Positions 1 to 6,081 of a stretch of DNA of 11,280 nt are shown piece after piece. Position 1 is the stretch's first letter; the number at the start of each line of letters is the position of its first letter. The position numbers were made by a program, and so were the translations under genes. The notes beneath the pieces were generated by a model that saw only the letters and a list, made by a program, of their open reading frames with translations, was not told the origin of the DNA and made no database searches. The DNA comes from JARROD01 sp037384225 (GTDB lineage Bacteria; Pseudomonadota; Gammaproteobacteria; Pseudomonadales; Cellvibrionaceae), in assembly GCA_037384225.1 (NCBI GenBank), contig JARROD010000097.1:1-11280 (forward strand), in the 5' to 3' direction.

Positions 1-768
1 TATAACGGTTACTCCTGGGATGGCGAACGCTTTGTGTACAATCCGTTTTCGGTGTTGAATTTTTTGGAGGAAGGTCGGTTTAAACCTTATTGGATGGCTA
101 CGGGTTCCCCCGAATTTATCGTCGAATATGCAAAGGGTGTGCAGCTCGATATATCCGCTTTTGAAGGAATGAAAGTATATGATTCTTTTATGGAGAAAAA
201 GGATATAGATGCGGCTACGCCAGAGAGTTTTTTGATGCAAGCAGGATACCTGACAATTAAAGGCTATTCGGACAATAAATATACACTTGGATTTCCCAAC
301 CAAGAGGTGCGCAGAACCTTTAGCGATCTCTTGATTACCGGGCAGTATGATGTTAAGGATAGTGATATTTTAAGTGTGGCTGAAAACCTTACAAAAGCAC
401 TGGGTGAAGGTGACACTGAAGAAATAGTCAATCAATTCAAAGTCATATTTTCATCAATTCCTTATATGTATTTTGATAGCAACAAGTCAGAGCATTTTTA
501 CAGTGCGGTTCTTCTTATGTACCTGCAGGCTGCTGGGTTTGATGCTGATCCTGAACGTATTGGAAACAAGGGGCGGTTGGATCTCTCGATTAAGTTCGAA
601 AACCATGTATATATTTTTGAACTGAAAACCGACAAGCCATCTGTAGCGATTCAGCAGATACGGGAAAAGAACTATGGTGGAAAGTATGCTAATTACGAGG
701 TAATAAACATAGGGCTAAAAATTGACTTTGTTCAAAGAAATATAGTTGATTGGAAGGTGGAGGTTTAA
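1..768 (+). CDS. AAA-ATPase-like / PD-(D/E)XK nuclease-family protein, 3' part (5' end outside window)
   Basis: The reading frame is open from the first base, so the start and the N-terminal P-loop lie upstream; 255 codons are visible, about half of the usual 500-570 residues. The opening residues YNGYSWDG followed by VYNPFSVLNFL are the family signature at the end of the ATPase-like domain (AAA-ATPase_like, PF09820), and the last ~110 residues match the PDDEXK_9 nuclease-like domain (PF08011). The putative nuclease residues are intact: Asp in GRLDLS (visible codon 194), then E-L-K (codons 207-209). The tail, with YEVINIGLKI and a final VDWKVEV, is a normal family ending, so the 3' end is complete. 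Members of this family are widespread, often multi-copy and spread horizontally; their function is not established, although a role in defence or mobile-element biology has been suggested. The gene is AT-rich compared with the SNF2 genes downstream. Family assignment is firm; biochemical activity is inferred. Confidence 0.85.
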   Translation, partial: YNGYSWDGERFVYNPFSVLNFLEEGRFKPYWMATGSPEFIVEYAKGVQLDISAFEGMKVYDSFMEKKDIDAATPESFLMQAGYLTIKGYSDNKYTLGFPNQEVRRTFSDLLITGQYDVKDSDILSVAENLTKALGEGDTEEIVNQFKVIFSSIPYMYFDSNKSEHFYSAVLLMYLQAAGFDADPERIGNKGRLDLSIKFENHVYIFELKTDKPSVAIQQIREKNYGGKYANYEVINIGLKIDFVQRNIVDWKVEV

Positions 769-777
769 AGTAGTGCC

Positions 778-1079
778 GGCAGGCACCTTTTTGATGGTCT
801 GGCCATCGCCGGAGACCCGGTCAGTACGGCCCATCAGGGGCAATACCCGGTAGTCTGGCAAGTATGTGGGGGAGTCGAAAGGGCCTGCCGGGCATCCTTA
901 TGGAATTCAAGCGGGCGAAAAGCAGCAATCATCTGGATAAGCAGGCGGAAAGCGCCCTGGCGCAGATCGATCGGCTTTGGTATCAAGCGGAACTGGAACA
1001 GCACAAGACCGATCGCATTATCAAAATCGGCCTGGCCTTTGCCGGAAAACGGGTGGCGATGGCGTATACGGACGGTTAG
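778..1079 (+). pseudogene. Remnant of a second AAA-ATPase-like/PD-(D/E)XK gene (internal deletion plus frameshift)
   Basis: Two pieces of one family are spliced in different frames. The first (about 778-860, frame 1) reads RHLFDGLAIAGD and then HQGQYPVVW, which is the stretch just after Walker A in AAA-ATPase-like proteins. The second (about 876-1079, frame 3) reads GLPGILMEFKRAK, then a helical stretch ending RIIKIGLAFAGKRVAMAY and TAG; this is the end of the PDDEXK_9 domain with its E-x-K (codons at 903-911). Missing are the start codon, Walker A, most of the ATPase domain and the nuclease Asp. The junction lies at about 860-882. The 71-codon frame starting at 864 is only the tail of this wreck and is unlikely to be a gene in its own right. 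The remnant begins 9 nt after the stop of the intact relative but is much richer in GC, so the two are probably not a recent tandem duplication. Both pieces are read directly; the family assignment of the short first piece rests on recognition. Confidence 0.7.
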
Positions 1080-1144
1080 AGTCGTGCACGAAATAACTTC
1101 CGACCTCTTACCACAATCTCTACTTGAGTAAGAATTATTGATAC

Positions 1145-1178
1145 TGCTATCATCCGCCAGCAAAAAATGCGGATAGCA
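1145..1178 (+). promoter_or_regulatory. Imperfect hairpin in the leader of the SNF2 gene
   Basis: TGCTAT (1145-1150) plus CCGC (1154-1157) pair with GCGG (1169-1172) plus ATAGCA (1173-1178), giving 10 bp with a 3-nt bulge and an 11-nt A-rich loop. It ends 7 nt before the ATG at 1186, so its right arm covers the place where a ribosome-binding site should be; the only purine-rich bases there (GGATAG) are inside the stem. The rest of the 106-nt gap between the remnant and the SNF2 gene shows no gene and no convincing promoter. A role in translation control is inference. Confidence 0.3.
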
Positions 1179-1185
1179 ATAACCA

Positions 1186-4032
1186 ATGCAATTAGGAATC
1201 ACCCCCTCCAGGCGCCTGCGCTGCTTCCTCGATCCGAATCAAGCGGCTTCGGGAAAGCTTACCAAAGCCTTTGAACACAGTTTAGGCGCAGGCCTGTTCC
1301 AACTCGCCGCCCAACACAACACCGCACAACTCCCCCCCGACCTGCGTTTCTGGCACCAATTTGCCTGCGACTATATGACCGAACGCTGCCAGAGGCCGGA
1401 AACGGACGGAGAACTGAAAGCCATCGCTTTCACAACCTCCCCGGTTTACGAACAACGACTGGCCGGCGCGCCGCCCATGATCGGCGCGGAATATCTCTCC
1501 AGCGCCGTTTTTGAATACGCCTGGGATGAACTGGATAACTGGCTGTGCGAACAGGTCATGCAAAGCGGGGGGCCACTGGGAGCGTATCTTAAAAAACACG
1601 CGCCCCAGTGGCACCAAGTTGGACGAGTCTGCTTTCACCTGGCCGAAAACAAAAAAGACACCGCATGCCCCTTTGCCTTTATGGCCACCTATGTGCCCCA
1701 GCTTGGCGACGGCGCCCGCGCCCGACACCAGCCCCTGGGCAAGGCGTTGCAGCAATACGCCGGCGCCAGCAACAAAAGTGCCTTGATCAACCTTTTGTCT
1801 CCCGTGCATTTGGCCTCCAAATCCAGTGCCCTGATCGGTGAACTGGTGGAGTCCGGTGATATCTACTACCCCCTGGCCTGGACGCCAACGGAAGCCTACC
1901 GGTTTCTCAAGGAAGTTCCCCTTTACGAGGCCTCCGGTCTGTCGGTAAGGCTGCCGGACTGGTGGAAAAAACGCCCCCGACCCCGGGTAAAAGTCAGTGT
2001 CGGCGGTAACGTCAAGAGCGGCCTCTCGGCCGACTCGCTATTAAGTTTCGATGTGTCGATGAGCCTGGACGATCAGTCTTTGAGTCAACGGGAACTGGAG
2101 GAACTGATGGCGGCCGAGGAGGGGCTGGTGCTGTTAAAAGGCCAGTGGGTGGAGGTCGACGGAGAGAAATTGTCCCAGACCCTGGCCCACTGGCAAAAGG
2201 TTGAGCGGCAGGTAGGCGAGGAAGGTATTTCCTTTATCGAAGGAATGCGGCTGCTGGCGGGCTCCCCCATGGATTTATCCCCGAGCGGTGCGGGAGCGGA
2301 GCCGGAACAGGAGTGGATGTCGGTACAGGCGGGCGCGGAATTGAACCGCACCCTGGAGCGCTTGCGCAGCGGGGCGGCCACCCAAGGCCTTCCCCGGCCC
2401 GGCCGGGCGTTGCGGGCCAAGCTGCGCCCTTATCAGGAAGTGGGGGTGAACTGGCTCTGGCAGCTCAGTCAATTAAAACTGGGTGCCTGTCTGGCGGACG
2501 ATATGGGGCTTGGCAAAACCATACAAATTATTGCCCTGTTGCTGGTAATCAAAAAGGCGGTTGGAAAGGGACAGACACCGGCAAAGCCCTCCCTGCTGGT
2601 GCTGCCCGCGTCACTGCTGGGCAACTGGAAGGACGAATTAGAGAAATTCGCGCCATCGCTGAATACCCTGTTCGTGCATCCGTCTCAGAAACGCAAACAA
2701 GACACCCATAAAAGCAGCCAAGAGATCCGCAATCGAGACACCCACGTTAGTAAACGAGACACCCACAAAAGCAATCGAGACACCCGCAATCAAGACACCC
2801 ACGTTAGTAAACAAGACACTCACAAAAGCAATCAAGACACCCACACCGCAAGCCAAAACCCCCAGGCCGCTGCCCTGCAAGACAAAGATCTGGTAATCAC
2901 CACCTACGGCATACTGCGTCAACAGCCCTGGCTGCTTGACCAGGACTGGCGCCTGGCGGTGCTGGATGAGGCCCAGGCGATTAAAAACCCCGCCTCCCAG
3001 CAGACCCGGGCGGTTAAAAAGCTCCGCGCCGAGGCGCGCATCGCCCTTACCGGTACGCCGGTGGAAAACCGCCTCTCAGATCTCTGGTCGCTGTTCGACT
3101 TTATCTGCCCCGGGCTGTTGGGAACGGCCAAGCGCTTCCAGACTTTCGCCAAATCCCTGTCCGAGCGCGAGCATGATCAGTACGCGCCGCTGCGCAACCT
3201 GGTGCAACCCTATATCCTGCGTCGGTTGAAAACCGATAAAAGCATTATTGACGACCTGCCGGATAAAACGGAGCTTCACGCCTATTGCGGGCTGGCGAAA
3301 AAACAGGCCGCGTTGTATAAAAAATCCGTGCAGGAACTGACCGCTGTCCTTAAAAAGGAGGAGGACGAGGAGGTGTCGGCCATCAAGCGCCGCGGCATAG
3401 TGCTTTCCTACCTGTTGCGTTTCAAACAGATTTGCAACCACCCCGCCCAATGGTTGGGGGACGGGCAGTACGCTCCTCAGGAGAGCGGCAAATTCAACCG
3501 TCTGGCTGCCTTGTGTGAGGAAATCGCCGCGCGCCAGGAAAAGGTGCTGGTGTTTACCCAGTTTCGGGAAATGACTGAGCCGTTGGCGGCATTTTTGAGC
3601 GATTGCTTTGGTCGGCCCGGGCTGATACTCCACGGCGGCACTTCGGTGGCGCAGCGCAAGAAGCGTGTCGATCAGTTTCAGTCCGAGGAGGGGCCGCCGT
3701 TTTTTGTGCTCTCGATCAAAGCCGGCGGCACCGGGTTGAATCTGACCCAGGCTTCTCACGTGGTACACTTCGACCGCTGGTGGAACCCGGCGGTGGAAAA
3801 TCAGGCCACGGACCGCGCCTTCCGCATCGGTCAAAAGCGCAATGTGTTGGTACACAAGTTTGTCTGCCGGGGCACGGTGGAGGAGCGGATCGACGCGCTG
3901 ATCACGGAAAAACAGTCGCTGGCCAATGACGTTATTGAAGGCGGCGGCGAATCGCTGCTGACGGAGATGAGCAACGACGAGTTGATCGATATGGTCAGCC
4001 TCGATCTCGATAAGATAAATATTTCGGAGTAA
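1186..4032 (+). CDS. SNF2-family ATPase (DEAD/DEAH helicase-like DNA translocase)
   Basis: A 948-residue SWI2/SNF2 ATPase of the bacterial HepA/COG0553 type, expected to use ATP to move along duplex DNA and displace or remodel bound protein. The N-terminal ~340 residues include the SNF2-associated region (DUF3670-like, about 245-330). The motor motifs are complete: motif I LADDMGLGKT (436-445), motif II DEAQ (594-597), motif III LTGTPVENRL (from 621), motif IV region VLVFTQF (from 787), motif V AGGTGLNL (846-853) and motif VI QATDRAFRIGQ (873-883). A low-complexity repeat insertion (residues 505-556) sits between motifs I and II, replacing the usual short loop before DLVITTYG. The ATG at 1186 is the first possible start, because a stop in the same frame lies just upstream; its ribosome-binding site is poor. 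The stop lies 5 nt before the SWIM gene, so the two are almost certainly one operon. SNF2 and SWIM genes are known neighbours in bacteria. The physiological target is unknown. Confidence 0.93.
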   Translation: MQLGITPSRRLRCFLDPNQAASGKLTKAFEHSLGAGLFQLAAQHNTAQLPPDLRFWHQFACDYMTERCQRPETDGELKAIAFTTSPVYEQRLAGAPPMIGAEYLSSAVFEYAWDELDNWLCEQVMQSGGPLGAYLKKHAPQWHQVGRVCFHLAENKKDTACPFAFMATYVPQLGDGARARHQPLGKALQQYAGASNKSALINLLSPVHLASKSSALIGELVESGDIYYPLAWTPTEAYRFLKEVPLYEASGLSVRLPDWWKKRPRPRVKVSVGGNVKSGLSADSLLSFDVSMSLDDQSLSQRELEELMAAEEGLVLLKGQWVEVDGEKLSQTLAHWQKVERQVGEEGISFIEGMRLLAGSPMDLSPSGAGAEPEQEWMSVQAGAELNRTLERLRSGAATQGLPRPGRALRAKLRPYQEVGVNWLWQLSQLKLGACLADDMGLGKTIQIIALLLVIKKAVGKGQTPAKPSLLVLPASLLGNWKDELEKFAPSLNTLFVHPSQKRKQDTHKSSQEIRNRDTHVSKRDTHKSNRDTRNQDTHVSKQDTHKSNQDTHTASQNPQAAALQDKDLVITTYGILRQQPWLLDQDWRLAVLDEAQAIKNPASQQTRAVKKLRAEARIALTGTPVENRLSDLWSLFDFICPGLLGTAKRFQTFAKSLSEREHDQYAPLRNLVQPYILRRLKTDKSIIDDLPDKTELHAYCGLAKKQAALYKKSVQELTAVLKKEEDEEVSAIKRRGIVLSYLLRFKQICNHPAQWLGDGQYAPQESGKFNRLAALCEEIAARQEKVLVFTQFREMTEPLAAFLSDCFGRPGLILHGGTSVAQRKKRVDQFQSEEGPPFFVLSIKAGGTGLNLTQASHVVHFDRWWNPAVENQATDRAFRIGQKRNVLVHKFVCRGTVEERIDALITEKQSLANDVIEGGGESLLTEMSNDELIDMVSLDLDKINISE
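2698..2853 (+). repeat. In-frame tandem repeat in the SNF2 gene (7-codon unit, 57-bp higher-order unit)
   Basis: Seven-codon units of the form (Q/R)DTH(K/V)S(N/K/S) alternate with 5-codon units (Q/R)(E/D)(I/T)RN. Two adjacent 57-bp higher-order units, 2719-2775 and 2776-2832, differ at 6 of 57 positions. A partial unit (QDTHKSS) precedes them and a diverged one (QDTHTAS) follows. All lengths are multiples of 3, so the frame is kept, and the third-base similarity shows recent DNA-level duplication. The encoded stretch is hydrophilic and rich in Asp, Thr, His, Ser and Asn, as expected of a disordered surface loop on helicase lobe 1. Confidence 0.9.
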
Positions 4033-4037
4033 GACAC

Positions 4038-5294
4038 ATGGCCTACGGCTATTGGAGACCCTATGTATCCGTCGCCAAACGGCGGGCAAACGCCCGTAAA
4101 GAGATGGATAAGCTGCGCAAAAAAGGCATGACAGTTCGTCCCGTCGAAATCGAGGGCCGCAAAATTACCCGCACCTTCTGGGGCACGGCCTGGTGCGATC
4201 ACTTGGAACAGTTCAGCGACTACGCCAACCGGTTGCCGCGGGGCAAAACCTACGTCCGCAACGGCTCCGTCTGCCACCTGGAAATCGACAAGGGTGAAGT
4301 GAAGGCCATCGTCAGCGGCTCTGAGCTTTACAACATCAAGGTGGCGATCAAGCCGTTGGCGAAAACCGACTGGAAGCGGATTCAGAAAGACTGTGCCGGC
4401 CAGATCGGCTCGCTGCTGGAATTGCTGCAGGGTAAGCTTTCCGACGGCATTATGGCCGTTGTGACCCACGCAAAGACCGGTCTTTTTCCACAGCCGAAGG
4501 ATATTCGTCTCAACTGCGACTGCCCGGATTGGGCGGGTATGTGCAAGCACCTGGCCGCGGTGCTTTACGGCGTCGGTGCGCTGCTGGATCAGGAACCGGA
4601 ATTGCTGTTTAAATTGCGTGGGGTAAACCATGAGGATCTGGTGAGCGACAGCGTCGACGTGGTGCCGCAAGCATCCGGCAAACGGCGCCGGCTGGACGTC
4701 GACCTGGGCGATGTCTTTGGCGTGGACATGGAACTCGGGGCAGAGGAGGGGGAGCCCGCATTGGCCCCGAACGGTTCTACCGGGAAAAGAGGCGCGAGAA
4801 AGGCTAAAGCGAAATCGCCGCAATCCGTCGCCGCAACAGCAAAGACACCGAAAAAGGCGCGAGTAAAAGCAAAATCATCGGCGGCAAAAGCGGGAACCGC
4901 GAAAACGGCTGGAAAAAAAGCGAAATCAGCCCCAGCGAAGGTCACCGCGGCAAAAGTCAAGTTACCGACATCAACGCAAGCAAAATCAAAAAGCGCCGCA
5001 GCGAAAAACGTCACGACGAAAAATGCCGCAGTGAAAAATGTTAATACGGCCGCCGCCGGGAAAACCAAAGCCGCGACAAAAAAGAAGGCCGCCTTTTCAC
5101 CGACCAGCGCCGGCGTCAAGCGTCTGCGCAAGCGGTTGGACATGAATAAAAGCCAATTTGCGCAGCTTATCGGCGTCAGCCCTTCCACCATCTCCCTTTG
5201 GGAGGGAAAAGATGGCCGTGCCAAGCTGAATCTGCACGGCGCTTCACTGGCGGCATTGACTGCGGCTGCCGGGATGGTTAGGGATGAGGTCTGA
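4038..5294 (+). CDS. SWIM zinc-finger protein with H1-like Lys/Ala tail and C-terminal helix-turn-helix
   Basis: A 418-residue protein in three parts. Residues 1-240 match SWIM zinc-finger proteins of the COG4279 type: a conserved start (MAYGYWRPYVSVAKRR), TFWGTAWCDHLE, and the zinc-binding SWIM motif C160-x-C162-x6-C169-x-H171. Residues about 250-355 are a long Lys/Ala-rich low-complexity stretch resembling histone H1 tails and AlgP-like proteins, expected to bind DNA without sequence specificity. Residues 359-418 are a compact HTH of XRE type (LRKRLDMNKSQFAQLIGVSP, then STISLWEG), a module often found at the end of Lys-rich bacterial DNA-binding proteins. The ATG is preceded by GGAG at 4026-4029, inside the last codons of the SNF2 gene, with 5 nt between stop and start, so translational coupling is likely. 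The obvious inference is a DNA-binding partner of the SNF2 motor. SWIM and HTH assignments are firm; the partnership is inferred from context. Confidence 0.9.
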   Translation: MAYGYWRPYVSVAKRRANARKEMDKLRKKGMTVRPVEIEGRKITRTFWGTAWCDHLEQFSDYANRLPRGKTYVRNGSVCHLEIDKGEVKAIVSGSELYNIKVAIKPLAKTDWKRIQKDCAGQIGSLLELLQGKLSDGIMAVVTHAKTGLFPQPKDIRLNCDCPDWAGMCKHLAAVLYGVGALLDQEPELLFKLRGVNHEDLVSDSVDVVPQASGKRRRLDVDLGDVFGVDMELGAEEGEPALAPNGSTGKRGARKAKAKSPQSVAATAKTPKKARVKAKSSAAKAGTAKTAGKKAKSAPAKVTAAKVKLPTSTQAKSKSAAAKNVTTKNAAVKNVNTAAAGKTKAATKKKAAFSPTSAGVKRLRKRLDMNKSQFAQLIGVSPSTISLWEGKDGRAKLNLHGASLAALTAAAGMVRDEV

Positions 5295-5373
5295 GACCAT
5301 TGCGAGTATGATGCATCAGGGATAGTACCCAGTGATCTTTTCTACCTGCAAGGACACACCTATCGAGATTCTG

Positions 5374-5415
5374 TCCATCTTATGGGAAACGTGAAAGGCT
5401 TTCCCATAAGATGGA
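5374..5415 (+). terminator. Perfect 16-bp inverted repeat, possible terminator of the SNF2-SWIM operon
   Basis: TCCATCTTATGGGAAA (5374-5389) is followed by a 10-nt loop and its exact reverse complement TTTCCCATAAGATGGA (5400-5415). The stem would be stable in RNA, but the following bases (TGTTTTGG) give only a short T-run, so it is not a textbook Rho-independent terminator. It lies 80 nt after the SWIM stop and 60 nt before the DUF1330 start, where a terminator or transcript-end hairpin would be expected. The rest of the 180-nt gap holds two small palindromes near 5288-5318 and no gene. Confidence 0.45.
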
Positions 5416-5419
5416 TGTT

Positions 5420-5448
5420 TTGGAAATCCAATATACAAATGTTAAATT
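5420..5448 (+). promoter_or_regulatory. Possible sigma70 promoter of the DUF1330 gene
   Basis: TTGGAA (5420-5425) and TAAATT (5443-5448) are 17 nt apart, just after the hairpin and 27 nt before the start codon. Both boxes are weak matches in AT-rich sequence, so this is only a position-supported guess. Confidence 0.25.
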
Positions 5449-5461
5449 TATTCTCACACAT

Positions 5462-5468
5462 GGAGGAG
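5462..5468 (+). promoter_or_regulatory. Strong Shine-Dalgarno of the DUF1330 gene
   Basis: GGAGGAG ends 6 nt before the ATG at 5475. It is the strongest ribosome-binding site in the window and fixes this start. Confidence 0.75.
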
Positions 5469-5474
5469 TAATTC

Positions 5475-5906
5475 ATGATCGTAGAAAATGCATTGGGGCC
5501 CACCGAAAACCAGATAAAGGAATTGCAGGCTCCAGGGCCAGATCAGCCTATTTGTATGGTCAATATGCTCAAGTATAAAGAACGTGCGGTATATCCTGAT
5601 GGAAGGGATACATCACTTACAGGCAAAGAGGCTTATGAAATCTACGCTAAGGCGGTAGCAAATATGTTGCCTGATTATGGTGGAAAAATAGCTTTTGTTG
5701 GTGATGTTACCTATTTGAGATTGGGTGGGGTTGAAGAGCTCTGGGATGAGGTGGCAATTGTGATGTATCCGTCTCGTCATCAAATGTCAAAAATGATTAT
5801 GTCAGATGGGTGGAGGGAAGCTAGCATACATAGAGTTGCTGGACTTGAAGGCCAATTAAATATAGAAACAGTGCAGTCGTCAGCATTTCCAAATGCGTTT
5901 AGCTAA
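5475..5906 (+). CDS. DUF1330 domain-containing protein
   Basis: A 143-residue soluble protein with no signal peptide or membrane segment. The pattern PICMVNMLKYKE, then a GKEAYEIYAKAVANMLPDYGGKI stretch, then ELWDEVAIVMYPSRHQMSKM and a final W-R-E-A region is that of DUF1330, a dimeric alpha/beta-barrel (ferredoxin-like) fold related to small monooxygenase and stress-response domains. Length and order of elements fit the whole family domain, so the gene appears intact. No member activity is established enough to name a reaction. It stands alone, with its own strong ribosome-binding site and a possible promoter, after the SNF2-SWIM hairpin and convergent with the exonuclease gene. It is visibly more AT-rich than the SNF2 pair, which suggests a separate history. 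Confidence 0.8.
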   Translation: MIVENALGPTENQIKELQAPGPDQPICMVNMLKYKERAVYPDGRDTSLTGKEAYEIYAKAVANMLPDYGGKIAFVGDVTYLRLGGVEELWDEVAIVMYPSRHQMSKMIMSDGWREASIHRVAGLEGQLNIETVQSSAFPNAFS

Positions 5907-5955
5907 AAGATTTAACAAAGCTGAACTCGTGCCGAGATAAATCCGAAGTCTTGGG

Positions 5956-5974
5956 CCGAATTTTATAAATTCGG
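5956..5974. repeat. Perfect AT-rich inverted repeat between convergent genes
   Basis: CCGAATTT, a TAT loop and AAATTCGG form an 8-bp perfect hairpin 50 nt after the DUF1330 stop. No T-run follows on either strand, so a terminator role is uncertain; it may serve as an end signal for the DUF1330 transcript or be a site for a symmetric DNA-binding protein. Confidence 0.4.
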
Positions 5975-5987
5975 AAATTGACTATTG

Positions 5988-6081
5988 TTAGCCAGGAGGT
6001 GCGGGTGGATGACTCCACCTTAGTCCTCCCAAACCAAAGCCTGGCCAGTAGGCGAGTAGTGAAGCCCGGGTGCGACCGGAA
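5988..6081 (+). other. Structured non-coding stretch, possible group II intron domain I remnant
   Basis: Nested inverted repeats are plain. The outer stem is GCCA (5991-5994) with TGGC (6042-6045); GGAGG (5995-5999) pairs with CCTCC (6025-6029); the inner hairpin is GGTGGA (6004-6009) with TCCACC (6014-6019) around a TGAC tetraloop. After these come GGCGAGTAGTGAAGCC, which can close its own GGC/GCC stem, and GTGCGACCGG. No open reading frame explains the conservation-like order. GTGCG elements and GAGTAGTGAAG-type strings recall bacterial group II intron 5' parts, but this is from memory and unverified. No reverse transcriptase or domain V is present in the window, so if it is an intron it is only a fragment. 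The plus strand is assumed from the GTGCG orientation. Confidence 0.3.

Noticed and set aside
864..1079. A 71-codon independent small gene
   Set aside because: It is the C-terminal tail of a PD-(D/E)XK family protein beginning in the middle of a domain, with no ribosome-binding site; treated as part of the remnant.
1124..1150. Promoter for SNF2 (TTGAGT with TGCTAT)
   Set aside because: The spacing is 15 nt and the second box lies in the hairpin arm; too weak to list.
2698..2853. CRISPR-like short repeats
   Set aside because: Units are 15 or 21 bp directly abutting, in frame with the SNF2 protein and without unique spacers; this is a coding tandem repeat.
3076..4089. Long minus-strand frame (337 codons), with a further one at 3831-4823 (330 codons)
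   Set aside because: Both lie opposite the SNF2 and SWIM genes, whose motifs prove the plus strand; their translations show no domain and match the pattern of GC-rich antisense shadows.
4589..5224. Minus-strand Phe/Ala-rich frame resembling a membrane protein
   Set aside because: It is the mirror of the Lys/Ala-rich codons (AAA/GCG read backwards as TTT/CGC) of the SWIM protein tail.
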